The notes: generated by a model from the letters alone, not told the origin. DNA of 64,000 bases from Candidatus Minthosoma equi (GCA_018064885.1 JAGHUI010000008.1:1-64000), one strand, 5' to 3'. Shown: positions 1 through 8,994, counted from the stretch's first letter. Numbers and translations are program-made.

Positions 1-43
1 CTAAGGCTGTTTTTCTTACATGAGAAGAATTCCGTGAAAAAGC

Positions 44-160
44 TGTCACCTTGTCACTTTTTGAGATAATGGATAGATAGTCATAGAGATAGGAAGTGAC
101 AAGTTGAGTGACAGGTTGAAAAAAAGTGACAGCTTGTAGTCCTCAACCTGTCACTTTTTT
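44..160. repeat. TGTCAC motif cluster with two competing hairpins
   Basis: TGTCAC or its complement GTGACA occurs at 44-49, 52-57, 96-101, 108-113, 126-131 and 149-154. Bases 108-119 can pair perfectly with 143-154, and bases 120-132 can pair perfectly with 148-160. The two stems share their 3' arm, so only one can form at a time. The second ends in a run of T and could act as a terminator for a gene upstream of the window. Whether this is an iteron-like protein-binding array or an RNA switch cannot be decided. Confidence 0.5.
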
Positions 161-286
161 AATGGCAGGACAAGAATATTATGATGATTTATTTGCTCGT
201 ACATTCCGTAATCTTATGCCCGAATGTTCTTCATGTGTATGCTCGTACGTTCAAGAGCGGTATGCTCGTATTTGCTTCATGCTTTT

Positions 287-332
287 GCCCGATAAACCGA
301 CATGAATATGCCCGATAAACCGACATGAATAT
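287..332. repeat. 23-bp perfect tandem duplication
   Basis: The unit starting GCCCGATAAACCGACATG occupies 287-309 and is repeated without change at 310-332. A third, truncated start (GCCCGTAA) follows at 333. Related GCTCGTA and GCCCGA words are scattered from 200 to 290, so the whole stretch looks repeat-derived. Confidence 0.8.
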
Positions 333-349
333 GCCCGTAAAAAAAACGA

Positions 350-427
350 GACAAAAGCTTTGGCTCATGCGACAAAGCTTTTGGCTCGTTGGACAAAGCT
401 TTTGATTCATTAGCCAAAAGCTTTGTC
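350..427. repeat. Three direct and one inverted AAAGCTTTT repeats
   Basis: GACAAAAGCTTTGGCTCATG (350), GACAAAGCTTTTGGCTCGTT (371) and GACAAAGCTTTTGATTCATT (392) are spaced 21 bases apart. An inverted copy, CCAAAAGCTTTGTC, lies at 414-427. Each unit contains the palindrome AAGCTT. The array is about 160 bp upstream of the riboswitch promoter; its function is unknown. Confidence 0.7.
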
Positions 428-587
428 TGGTTTGTATGGATTTATTTCTGTTTCTATGAAATGCTATGCAAAGTTACAAAAAAACATTGAAATTGTCAAG
501 TTTTGGCATTATTTACCGACAAAAGTACACAAAACAGCAATTAGGAACAAGAAGAATGTATATTATTTTCAAAAAGTGCTGTTTTTT

Positions 588-618
588 TTTGACAAAAAGA
601 AAAATTGATGTAACTTTG
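588..618 (+). promoter_or_regulatory. Bacteroidetes promoter of the cobalamin locus
   Basis: TTTG at 588-591 is followed after 19 bases by TAACTTTG at 611-618, a near-perfect match to the Bacteroidetes -33/-7 consensus. Transcription would start near 625, just ahead of the riboswitch. Confidence 0.8.
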
Positions 619-644
619 CCCCTGATTTGGAAACGCGAGCGACA

Positions 645-800
645 TTCTGCCGCTTTCGTGCAAGGGAATCGGGTGGAAATCCCGAACTGTTCCTGCAGCT
701 GTAATCCATTATTCAACGAACTGACTCCAAGTGTCACTGGGGAACCGGGAAGACCGTCAGGTTCAATGGAGAAGTCAGAAGACCTGCCAATTCAAGGCCA
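645..800 (+). promoter_or_regulatory. Cobalamin riboswitch
   Basis: The stretch 664-703 carries the conserved GGGAA...GGTGNAAATCCC...CTGTTCCTGCAGCTGTAA core of cobalamin riboswitches. GTCACTGGG follows at 733-741, and the B12 box AGTCAGAAGACCTGCC lies at 773-788. It sits between a strong promoter and the first TonB receptor, so adenosylcobalamin or a related cobamide should repress the downstream genes. The aptamer ends about 80 bases before the chosen start codon; that interval is where an expression platform would sit. Confidence 0.95.
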
Positions 801-877
801 TAAAATGTCATGTTGCCATCCCAGGAGATTGGGGCTCGAAGACATATCTTATTTTAAACCACTCTTTTTCAAAGAAC

Positions 878-3028
878 GTGAAGAAACTGCTGACACTCAT
901 CGTTGCGATGGGCACATGTATTGTATCCGCTACGGCACAACAGGAGAAGAAGGACACTCTGCAAGAGGTTGTGGTGACTGCCACAGGTACGGAGCATTTG
1001 CTGAAAAACGTGCCTGTGCAGACGGAAATCATCTCCAGAAAGATGCTGGATGCGTATGCAGGCAAATCCATTGAGGACATCCTTGGTGGACTGACCGCTT
1101 CGTTTGCCTTCAACGAGGGCGACATGGGCAGCCAGATGCAGTTGGGTGGTCTTGGCAACAGTTATATTCTGATTCTTGTAGATGGCAAGCGTCTGCATGG
1201 CGACAATGGCGGCGAGAATGATCTTGGACTCATTGATCCTCACAACATTGAGAAGATTGAGATTGTGAAAGGTGCTCAAAGCGCTCTCTATGGCAGCGAT
1301 GCGATTGCTGGTGTGGTAAACATTATCACAAAGAAGCACGATAAGGAGGGTGTGATGCTTGAGAACACTACTCGTCTGGGCAGCTATGGCGACGTGCGCC
1401 AGCACAACGGCGTGGCTCTCTCATGGGGCAAATGGACAAGCTATACTAATTTCCAGACACAGCATAGCGACGGATGGCAAAACACAGCTGAGGAGTGGAC
1501 AGAAGCTATGGTGGTGAATGACAGCCGCAATAAGACTGTCAACCGATTCACCAACTGGCAAATCAGCGAGCGCATAACCTTCACTCCAACAAAGGACTTA
1601 AGCCTGTATGCTGAGGGGTGGTATTACAACAAGATCATCAACCGTCCGCAGAACGGCAATCACCCAAGCTGCGATGTCTATACTTACGACCTTCTTTACA
1701 ACAATGCCAGCGCTGCTGCAGGAGGCAAGTGGAACTTGAAGGGAGGCGATTACATTTCGCTGGATGTCGATTGGAACAAGCATGCATACTTTTATAAATA
1801 TACCGCACGCACATACGAGGACGCATACGTTGATGGAGCACTGGAGCATGGAGTTCCGTTCTACAAGGGACAGAAGCGCCTGCAAGCAGATCAGCAGAGA
1901 ACTATGGGGCAGCTGAAGGGTGTGTTCCATCTGCCAATGGAGAACATACTGAATGTGGGTGCTGAATACCGCTACGATTACCTGAAGGCGCCTATGCGCA
2001 CAAAGGGCGGCGAAGGAAGAGATTGGACTGCTGCGGTGTATGCTCAGGACGAGTGGAACATGCTGGAGTGGCTGAACATTACGGCTGGCGTGCGACTGAT
2101 AGAGAATGATGCTTTCGGTTTCCGTGCTACACCTAAGGTGAGCGCAATGCTGTCATTAGGTGATTTCAGAGTGAGAGCTGGATGGAGCCAGGGATTCAAG
2201 ACTCCTACTCCTAAGGAACTGAACTATCAGTATCTGCGCCACATGGGAAGCAGCACATTCTACTATATGGGCAATTCCGATCTGAAGCCTCAGACGAGCA
2301 ACTATTGGTCTGCTGGCGTAGAGTACAGGAACAGCAAGTTCACCGCTTCTGTGACGGGTTACATTAACAGACTTGAAAAGATGATTGCTCTGGTGAATGT
2401 GCCTGTGAGCGAAATTCCTGTAGGAATGACGGAGTTTGTGGGGGACGGAAGCATGGCAATCATTCCAAGAATGTATAAGAACACAGATAATGCGAAGACC
2501 ATGGGTGTGGATGTGAACGTGGCCTATCAATTGACAAACGAGCTTTCCATTGGCGGCAATTACAGCTATCTGGACACAGACGCTCGTGTGTATAATGAGA
2601 CGCACAACCGCATGGACAAGGTGATCATTGACGGTACAGCATACAACAAGTGGAATGCTTACCTGACATGGAACCATCGTTTCACGCCAATTTACAAATT
2701 CGGCGCAGGACTATACACAAGAGGCAGCAGCAAGCGATTCTACCAGAATAACCACGACGGCAAAGGCTTCCAGATATGGAGAATTTCCACTACTCACGAT
2801 TTTGCAAAGACAGGCAAAAAACTGTCGTACAAAGCGGAACTGGGTGTTGACAACATCTTCAATTACATGGACAAGACGATGCATCCTTATCATTTGGGAA
2901 CGACATCTGCAGGAACAACGGTGTACGGCTCGCTGTCCATCAAGTTCAATTCGGGAAAGAACATAAAGGCAAACAATTCAAAACTCAATAAACAAAATTC
3001 AAAAAATCAAGATTATGAAGAAGATTAA
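878..3028 (+). CDS. TonB-dependent cobamide receptor (BtuB-like), first copy
   Basis: Outer-membrane beta-barrel receptor of about 716 residues for TonB-powered uptake of a corrinoid or its precursor. I chose the GTG at 878 because it opens a signal peptide (VKKLLTLIVAMG...SATAQQ); the frame is open further upstream only because it runs through the riboswitch. ATG 908 is an alternative. The plug begins with QEVVVTATGTE and contains the LVDGKRL and ALYGSDAIAGVVNIIT motifs. The barrel's final strand ends at VYGSLSIKF, but a 26-residue Asn/Lys-rich tail follows, encoded by AT-rich short repeats and overlapping the next start by 14 bases. Such a tail after the terminal Phe is unusual for a barrel protein. 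The riboswitch just upstream supports cobalamin-type substrates. Confidence 0.9.
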   Translation: MKKLLTLIVAMGTCIVSATAQQEKKDTLQEVVVTATGTEHLLKNVPVQTEIISRKMLDAYAGKSIEDILGGLTASFAFNEGDMGSQMQLGGLGNSYILILVDGKRLHGDNGGENDLGLIDPHNIEKIEIVKGAQSALYGSDAIAGVVNIITKKHDKEGVMLENTTRLGSYGDVRQHNGVALSWGKWTSYTNFQTQHSDGWQNTAEEWTEAMVVNDSRNKTVNRFTNWQISERITFTPTKDLSLYAEGWYYNKIINRPQNGNHPSCDVYTYDLLYNNASAAAGGKWNLKGGDYISLDVDWNKHAYFYKYTARTYEDAYVDGALEHGVPFYKGQKRLQADQQRTMGQLKGVFHLPMENILNVGAEYRYDYLKAPMRTKGGEGRDWTAAVYAQDEWNMLEWLNITAGVRLIENDAFGFRATPKVSAMLSLGDFRVRAGWSQGFKTPTPKELNYQYLRHMGSSTFYYMGNSDLKPQTSNYWSAGVEYRNSKFTASVTGYINRLEKMIALVNVPVSEIPVGMTEFVGDGSMAIIPRMYKNTDNAKTMGVDVNVAYQLTNELSIGGNYSYLDTDARVYNETHNRMDKVIIDGTAYNKWNAYLTWNHRFTPIYKFGAGLYTRGSSKRFYQNNHDGKGFQIWRISTTHDFAKTGKKLSYKAELGVDNIFNYMDKTMHPYHLGTTSAGTTVYGSLSIKFNSGKNIKANNSKLNKQNSKNQDYEED

Positions 3029-4133
3029 ATTTATGCTCATCGCTATGATGGCTATCATGGCTGGAGCAATGTCATTCACATCTTGTTCAAGCGATGATGA
3101 TGACAAAGCAAAGCAGAACATCATTTCTGAGTATCAGCTTAACGACGAGGCTGTTGCACAGCAGAAGGCTAAATCTGGCAAGGACAAAGCTATCCTTCTT
3201 GTTGCCTTCGGTTCAACTTGGAACAACTCTTTCCTTGCATTCGATGCTACAAAGGCTGCATACGAGAAGGCATTCCCTGCCTACGATGTGTTCGTCTCTT
3301 TCTCTTCTGATATTTGTATAAACCGCGCTCACGAAGGCGAGAACGTTGACGAAAACGGCAACATCGTAAGCCGCGACTACTATGAGCCACGCTACCTCCT
3401 CCACGCTATCGGTGCTGCTAAATATTCTGAGATTTGCGTTCAGTCACTTCAAGTTATCCCTGGCGAGGAATTTGCAAATGTAGTTGCAAGCGTAAAGAAG
3501 TTCGGCAACAACGGTTACGTTGCTAATGCTCACCTTGACGACGACTATCTTTCAAAGGTTAAGATTCGTCTCGGAATGCCACTCCTCAACAACCCAGACA
3601 CTGACGTTCCTGAGGTTGCTAAGCAGCTCGACATTCTTTACGGCAATGAAGCTACGAAAGGCGCAGTATTGTTCATGGGACACGGAAACCCTGACACATA
3701 CGATACATTCAAGGCAAACGTTCGCTACACTCAGCTTGAGGAAGAGCTTCAGAAGTACAGCAAGAACTATTTTGTAGGAACTGTTGATATGCCAGACAAC
3801 TACAAGCAGGATGTATTTGCTCGCATGCAGGATAATAACATCAAGTCAGGCAACGTATATCTCCACGCTCTCATGTCAATTGCCGGTGACCACGCTCACA
3901 ACGATATGGCAGGCGAAGGCGATGAGTACTGGGATGATGAGGAAGAAGAATCAGAGGACAACAGCTGGTTTGAGTTCTTCAACCACAAGGGCTACAAGGC
4001 TTCTGCTCCTGTAAAGAACAATCATCCTCTTGGTCTTCTTGAGCTTGAGGGCATTCGTGAGGTATGGATCAAGCACACAAAGAATGCTGAGACTCTCGAA
4101 GAAGCTTATCATTCAATGTATCCAGAAGAATAA
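3015..4133 (+). CDS. cbiK: Lipoprotein sirohydrochlorin cobaltochelatase CbiK
   Basis: CbiK-type chelatase that inserts cobalt into sirohydrochlorin, the first committed step of anaerobic cobalamin synthesis. Of 372 residues, the first 24 form a lipoprotein signal ending FTSC, followed by an acidic SSDDDD stretch, so the enzyme is exported and anchored. The catalytic domain starts at KAILLVAFGSTW. Likely metal-binding histidines are in GHGNPD (about residue 223) and GDHAHND (about 293 and 295). The gene overlaps the receptor gene by 14 bases and is probably translationally coupled to it. An exported chelatase between two TonB receptors could also act on imported tetrapyrroles; that is inference. 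Confidence 0.9.
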   Translation: MKKIKFMLIAMMAIMAGAMSFTSCSSDDDDKAKQNIISEYQLNDEAVAQQKAKSGKDKAILLVAFGSTWNNSFLAFDATKAAYEKAFPAYDVFVSFSSDICINRAHEGENVDENGNIVSRDYYEPRYLLHAIGAAKYSEICVQSLQVIPGEEFANVVASVKKFGNNGYVANAHLDDDYLSKVKIRLGMPLLNNPDTDVPEVAKQLDILYGNEATKGAVLFMGHGNPDTYDTFKANVRYTQLEEELQKYSKNYFVGTVDMPDNYKQDVFARMQDNNIKSGNVYLHALMSIAGDHAHNDMAGEGDEYWDDEEEESEDNSWFEFFNHKGYKASAPVKNNHPLGLLELEGIREVWIKHTKNAETLEEAYHSMYPEE

Positions 4134-4174
4134 TAGATATTTCTGTTCATAAAATATTCATTTAAATGTTGTGG

Positions 4175-4212
4175 AATAGGGCAGCCGAATGCGATCGGAG
4201 CACTGCCCTATT
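4175..4212 (+). terminator. Hairpin between cbiK and the binding-protein gene
   Basis: AATAGGGCAG at 4175-4184 pairs perfectly with CTGCCCTATT at 4203-4212, and a T-rich stretch follows. It lies only 17 bases before the next start codon, so it may be an attenuator or an RNA-processing site within the operon. Confidence 0.6.
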
Positions 4213-4228
4213 TTCCCGTTTTATAAAA

Positions 4229-5422
4229 ATGAGGTTTTTTCTATACATATTAGCAATTGCTGCAGTGCTCGTTTCATGCACTGGCAATGGAGGTGATGCC
4301 GCCACAAATGTGACAGTAGATGAGTTGTTTGCCCAGCAGGACAGCGTGCTGGCACAAGCTGAAGAATATTCTGACACAATAGTTATACGCTATGCTAAAG
4401 GACTGAAAGTTGATTACCGTGAGGATGGGATTCACGTCACAGTAAGCAACCCAGATCCATCGGCTAAGCACAGCAAGGCTGAGGAGATTATCATCACAAA
4501 GCCTTCGTCAAGATTCATCTGCACCACAGCTCTACAGCTTGGCAACTTTGAGGTTCTCGGTCTTGAGGATCGCATTGTAGGCATGAACTCGCTTCGCAAC
4601 CTTTTCTCTCCAAGAATGAAGGAGCAGATAGAAAACGGCAAGACCGTGAAGATTGGCAAGGAAGGCAACTTTGACCTTGAAACCGTCATTGCAACACAGC
4701 CAGATTACATATTCGTAAGTGCCAGCAAACATGGAGGCTTCGAGGCTTTGAAAGATTGCGGCATTCCTCTCATCTCCCACCACGGATACAAGGAAAGTCA
4801 TCCATTAGGACAGGCAGAATGGATCAAACTCATTGGTTTGTTGACAGGAGAGACAAAACGTGCCAACGCCGTATTTGCAGACATTGAGCGCAAATACAAC
4901 ACCCTGAAGGACGAAGTGGCAAAAGCTACAACTCAACCATCAAACTCAACTTCATCAACTCAATCAACTACATCAACTAACTCAACTTCATCAACTCTCC
5001 CAACCGTTGCCAGCGGACGACAGATGCGAGATGGATGGTACATAGTTGGCGGCAAAAGCTACATGGCACAGATATTCAAGGATGCAGGTGCTGATTATGT
5101 GATGAAAGACAATGAGGATAGCGGCGGAACAACTCTCGATTTTGAAGCCGTTTATGCTAAATCCGTTCATGCCGACTTCTGGCAGACAGACGACTCTTTC
5201 GACGGCGAATTCACGTTGAAGACTCTGGCTGATGAGGATGAAAGATATGCCACAATGGAAGCCTACAAGAAAGGACATGTGCTGTTCTGCAACCTTTCCG
5301 CAACGCCTTACCGAGAACTTGCCAGCGTGCAGCCTCATCTGCTTCTAGCTGATTTCGTAAAAGCTTTCCATCCCGAGATTTTGAAGAACTATGAACCACG
5401 ATACTACAAACTGATAAAGTAA
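4229..5422 (+). CDS. ABC transporter substrate-binding lipoprotein (BtuF/FepB type)
   Basis: A 397-residue periplasmic binding protein of the cobalamin/siderophore class, starting at ATG 4229 with a lipoprotein signal (LVSC, Cys17). Residues from about 90 carry SRFICTTALQLGNFEVLGLE and further on VIATQPDYIFVSASKHGGFE, typical of type III binding proteins; the second lobe has GKSYMAQIFKDAGADYV. Between the lobes sits a low-complexity Ser/Thr/Asn insert of about 25 residues encoded by TCAACT-type short repeats (about 4930-5000). It most likely delivers corrinoid to the permease encoded at 13905. No ATPase gene is nearby. Confidence 0.85.
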   Translation: MRFFLYILAIAAVLVSCTGNGGDAATNVTVDELFAQQDSVLAQAEEYSDTIVIRYAKGLKVDYREDGIHVTVSNPDPSAKHSKAEEIIITKPSSRFICTTALQLGNFEVLGLEDRIVGMNSLRNLFSPRMKEQIENGKTVKIGKEGNFDLETVIATQPDYIFVSASKHGGFEALKDCGIPLISHHGYKESHPLGQAEWIKLIGLLTGETKRANAVFADIERKYNTLKDEVAKATTQPSNSTSSTQSTTSTNSTSSTLPTVASGRQMRDGWYIVGGKSYMAQIFKDAGADYVMKDNEDSGGTTLDFEAVYAKSVHADFWQTDDSFDGEFTLKTLADEDERYATMEAYKKGHVLFCNLSATPYRELASVQPHLLLADFVKAFHPEILKNYEPRYYKLIK

Positions 5423-5454
5423 AAAATATTTTATTATTAACAACAACATTTATA

Positions 5455-7542
5455 ATGACTATTAAAAGATTAGCATTTGCGGCATTAGCTATGCAATCGG
5501 TTTGCCTTGGCTTTGCTCAAAACAGTAAAGATACAGAAACAATTGAATTGAATCCAGTAGTCGTTACTGGTACAGGAACCTACCACAAAGCAGAAAATTC
5601 GCCTGTAGCAGTACGAGTGATTTCAGCAAAGGAACTGAAAGACATTCAAGCAACAAGCGTTCAGGATGCTTTGGCACGTCTGACGCCAAACATCACCACA
5701 AGCGTGAATGGAATGGGTACATTCGTCAATTTCAATGGCGTTAGCGATGACTACATCGTTATTCTCGTTAACGGAAGAAAACTGAGCGGCGATGACCGCT
5801 GGGAACGCATTGCCGTGAGCAGTATCAAGCGTATTGAGATTCTTCCAGGCGCAGCAAGCGCATTGTACGGAAGCGAGGCTATTGCAGGTGTTATAAACAT
5901 CATCACAGACGAGAGCCGCAATACCGTTGAAGCCTCTGCTGGCACTCGCATCTCAAGCAAGGGACGACAGGAGAACACCATCAATGTAGATGTGAATGCA
6001 GGCAAGTTCTCAAGTTTCACATCATACAATCACAAGGAGGCTGACAGCTGGCAGGTGAACAACTATCAGGAGTTTGACGAAGACGGCACACAAGTGTTGA
6101 AACTCACAGGACGTCCAATGTCTGTTGGCTTCAAGAGCGAGAATGTTAACGAAAGAATGGAATGGCGCTTCGATGACAAATGGTCTGTCTATATTCGCGG
6201 CAACTACTACGACTACGGCACAGAGCGTCCGAGATCAGCAACCTATTTCACTCAGAAGAGCAGCAAGGATAAGAATACAGGAGAGAAAACATTCTCATAC
6301 TCTGAGAAGCAGGCATACACCTACGATCTCCACCATGTCTCTTACCTTTATGGCGGTGGAGCAAGATGGACTCCAAACAAGAATACTCACGTATATCTTG
6401 ATGTGACAAGCGACAACTTCGTTTCAAAATACAACTACTGGCAAACATCAGAAGCTGAGCAGTATGAAGAGACCAGAAAGCGCACTCACCAGACAAACGA
6501 GACTCTCCGAGGCATCTTCCGTCTTGCCGACTGGAACAAGCTTTCTGCCGGTATTGAGTTCGTGCAGGATGCTCTCAACAGCCAGAGCGACAACATTGAT
6601 TTCGAGACAACCAACACATACAATTTCTTCGCTCAGGAAGAGTTCCAGATTACAAACTGGCTGGATGCTGTAGCTGGATTGCGCTACACATACAATGATG
6701 GCTTCCACTCTGCCTTCACTCCTAATGCCAGCATCTTCCTCCACAACGGAGGTCTTCGCTTCAGAGCAAGCTATGCAGGCGGCTACCGCACTCCTACCCT
6801 CTCACAGATGTACGCAACAGACCAGGCTAAGACAACATCTCGCTACACTATCAACAATACAAACCTGAAAGCAGAGAAAAACGATTTCTGGAATGTGAAT
6901 GCAGAATACGGAAACGACTGGGTGAATGTTAGCGTCAGCGGCTATGTGAACAAGATTCGCAACATGATCAACTATCGTGTAATGACCGAAGATGAAATCA
7001 TGGCAGATGCCAACCTCACCAGCATCCGCAACGAGGGATGGACAACAATCCGTCAGCGCGACAATATCGACCGCGCCACAATCAAGGGCGTGAGCGCTAA
7101 CATCAAGTTCCTCCTCCCTTACGGATTCACTCTCGGAGGTGGTTACACTTACACCGACTCAAAAGCAAAGACCATTGCTCTCGACACTAAGACACAGACT
7201 TACGTCACAACAGAAACTCCTGTTGACAAAAGCGTGAAAGACGTTGTGAACATATTAGCTTCATGGGACAAGACATGGGCAAACTACCACATGAACATCA
7301 GTCTCAACGGCCACATTCAGGGTGAGCGTTTCAGCAGCACATACGGCTATGCTCCTAACTATCAGCAATGGGATCTCAGCACACGCCACACAATCACTCT
7401 CAACCAGTTCATTCTTGAGCCAGGCATCGGCGTTGAAAACATCTTCAATAAGCGCGACACCAGCTACTGGAACTCAAACTTCTCCACAATCAACCCAGGT
7501 CGCTCATTGTTTGTTTCACTTGTCCTCAAGTTCAAAAGCTAA
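5455..7542 (+). CDS. TonB-dependent cobamide receptor (BtuB-like), second copy
   Basis: A 695-residue outer-membrane receptor with a signal peptide ending GFAQN, a TonB-box/plug start at LNPVVVTGTGTYHKAEN, the plug motifs ILVNGRKLSG and ALYGSEAIAGVINIITD, and a barrel ending SLFVSLVLKFKS. It is 32 bases downstream of the binding-protein gene with no new promoter visible, so it belongs to the riboswitch-controlled unit. It is clearly diverged from the first receptor, which suggests specialisation for different cobamides or precursors (inference). Confidence 0.9.
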   Translation: MTIKRLAFAALAMQSVCLGFAQNSKDTETIELNPVVVTGTGTYHKAENSPVAVRVISAKELKDIQATSVQDALARLTPNITTSVNGMGTFVNFNGVSDDYIVILVNGRKLSGDDRWERIAVSSIKRIEILPGAASALYGSEAIAGVINIITDESRNTVEASAGTRISSKGRQENTINVDVNAGKFSSFTSYNHKEADSWQVNNYQEFDEDGTQVLKLTGRPMSVGFKSENVNERMEWRFDDKWSVYIRGNYYDYGTERPRSATYFTQKSSKDKNTGEKTFSYSEKQAYTYDLHHVSYLYGGGARWTPNKNTHVYLDVTSDNFVSKYNYWQTSEAEQYEETRKRTHQTNETLRGIFRLADWNKLSAGIEFVQDALNSQSDNIDFETTNTYNFFAQEEFQITNWLDAVAGLRYTYNDGFHSAFTPNASIFLHNGGLRFRASYAGGYRTPTLSQMYATDQAKTTSRYTINNTNLKAEKNDFWNVNAEYGNDWVNVSVSGYVNKIRNMINYRVMTEDEIMADANLTSIRNEGWTTIRQRDNIDRATIKGVSANIKFLLPYGFTLGGGYTYTDSKAKTIALDTKTQTYVTTETPVDKSVKDVVNILASWDKTWANYHMNISLNGHIQGERFSSTYGYAPNYQQWDLSTRHTITLNQFILEPGIGVENIFNKRDTSYWNSNFSTINPGRSLFVSLVLKFKS

Positions 7543-7553
7543 TACATAAATTC

Positions 7554-7588
7554 TGCATCATCAAGGGGTCAGCCCCCTTGATGATGCA
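7554..7588 (+). terminator. Perfect 15-bp hairpin after the second receptor gene
   Basis: TGCATCATCAAGGGG (7554-7568) pairs perfectly with CCCCTTGATGATGCA (7574-7588) around a 5-base loop. No T-run follows, so it may stabilise the upstream mRNA or partly block read-through into the biosynthetic genes rather than terminate fully. Confidence 0.6.
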
Positions 7589-7608
7589 CAAACCAAGCAT
7601 TCATAACT

Positions 7609-8994
7609 ATGAAAATATATGTAGCTGGAATTGGTCCGGGTTCTCCAGAAGATATTACTCCTGCTGTGCTCGAAGCTGTGAAGAACAGCGATGTCATTGT
7701 AGGATATAAATACTACTTCCAGTTCATCGAGCCTTATCTGAGACCAGGCACAGAATGTATTGACACAGGCATGCGGCAGGAGCGTCAGCGTGCTGAACAG
7801 GCAATTGCTCTTGCTCATGAGGGAAAGACCGTATGCGTCATTTCCAGCGGCGATGCAGGCATCTACGGAATGGCACCGCTCGTATGGGAAATGGATCCAA
7901 CGATCGACATTGAGGTGCTGCCAGGCATCAGCGCCTTCCAGAAAGCAGCATCATTGCTCGGTGCACCTATAGGTCACGACCTCTGCATCATATCCTTGAG
8001 CGACCTGATGACCCCATGGAGCGTCATAGAACGCCGCATTAAAGCAGCCGTCGCAGGCGATTTCGTCACCGCTGTATATAATCCGAAAAGCCACGGCCGC
8101 TACTGGCAGCTGCACCGTCTTGTGGAGCTTTTCAGGCAAGAGCGCTCACTCGACACACCAGTAGGCTATGTGCGTCAGGCAGGCAGGCCAGAGCAAGAAG
8201 TTAAACTCACCACATTGCGAGACTTCGACCCAGAAGATGTTGACATGTTCACCGTGGTTCTCATAGGCAACAGTCAGAGTTTCATTTCAAATGGAAAATT
8301 CATCACACCACGAGGATATTTCCGCGAGAAAGAAAATGAGGGGAAAAACGTTGGTCAGAGCATCATGATCAAATCGTTCCAAACCATACAAAACAATCTT
8401 CGCAATCCAGACATTCCCCTATGGAAGCTCTGGCCTATGCTCCACGCAATTCACACAACAGCAGACTTCGAGATGGAGCGTCTCATGTGGATGGACGACG
8501 AAGCAACCCAGAAGATTTACGACAAGGTTAAGAATGGCAAATTGAAGACAATCGTCACCGACGTTACAATGGCAGCAAGCGGCATTCGCAAAGGCGCCCT
8601 CGAACGCCTCGGCATTGAAGTCATTTGCTACATCAACGACCCTCGCGGCGCAGAGATGGCAAAGGAGTTAGGAATAACCAGAGCACAGGCAGGAATGAGG
8701 CTTGCCGCTGAAGAGCATCCAGAAGCCCTGTATGTGTTCGGCAATGCTCCAACAGCCCTGCTCGAACTCTGCGAGCTTATCCGCAAAAAGAAATGCAATC
8801 CTGCTGGCATCGTCGGCGCACCTGTAGGTTTTGTTCATGTGGAGGAAAGCAAACATGCTGCGAAGATATTCCGCAACATCCCCAAGATTCTCATTGAAGG
8901 GCGCAAAGGCGGCAGCAACCTCGCCGCAACCATCGTGAACAGCATCCTTACTTACGACGATGCAGAACAGCTCAAGCCGGGAAGAGATGTGTAA
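7609..8994 (+). CDS. Fused precorrin-3B C17-methyltransferase / precorrin-8X methylmutase (CbiH-CbiC)
   Basis: Bifunctional corrin enzyme of 461 residues. Residues 1 to about 245 are an SAM-dependent tetrapyrrole methylase (start IYVAGIGPGSPEDIT; SSGDAGIYGMA; LPGISAFQKAA; AVYNPKS) that methylates C17 and contracts the ring. From about 260 a CbiC domain begins; the catalytic His that moves the methyl from C11 to C12 is in AIHTTADFE (about residue 282), and GNAPTALLEL is a CbiC hallmark. Such fusions are common in Bacteroidetes. It is followed by a palindromic repeat and a short tandem repeat before the next gene. Confidence 0.95.
   Translation: MKIYVAGIGPGSPEDITPAVLEAVKNSDVIVGYKYYFQFIEPYLRPGTECIDTGMRQERQRAEQAIALAHEGKTVCVISSGDAGIYGMAPLVWEMDPTIDIEVLPGISAFQKAASLLGAPIGHDLCIISLSDLMTPWSVIERRIKAAVAGDFVTAVYNPKSHGRYWQLHRLVELFRQERSLDTPVGYVRQAGRPEQEVKLTTLRDFDPEDVDMFTVVLIGNSQSFISNGKFITPRGYFREKENEGKNVGQSIMIKSFQTIQNNLRNPDIPLWKLWPMLHAIHTTADFEMERLMWMDDEATQKIYDKVKNGKLKTIVTDVTMAASGIRKGALERLGIEVICYINDPRGAEMAKELGITRAQAGMRLAAEEHPEALYVFGNAPTALLELCELIRKKKCNPAGIVGAPVGFVHVEESKHAAKIFRNIPKILIEGRKGGSNLAATIVNSILTYDDAEQLKPGRDV

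Larger units (their letters stand above)
1..587. other. Non-coding region with several repeat types
   Basis: I see no credible gene here. The first 160 bases hold six TGTCAC/GTGACA motifs and two overlapping inverted repeats; 287-332 is a perfect 23-bp tandem duplication; 350-427 holds three direct copies and one inverted copy of a GACAAAGCTTTTGG-type motif. From about 430 to 587 the sequence is AT-rich and leads into the promoter of the cobalamin locus. An upstream gene may end just outside the window, but none can be shown. Confidence 0.6.

Noticed and set aside
162..305. Small open frame of 47 codons
   Set aside because: It consists of the repeated GCTCGTA/GCCCGA words and ends in the 23-bp duplication; no promoter and no protein-like pattern.
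466..1074. Plus-strand open frames running through the riboswitch (and 731-877 as an extension of the receptor)
   Set aside because: They translate the cobalamin aptamer; the receptor signal peptide starts at 878.
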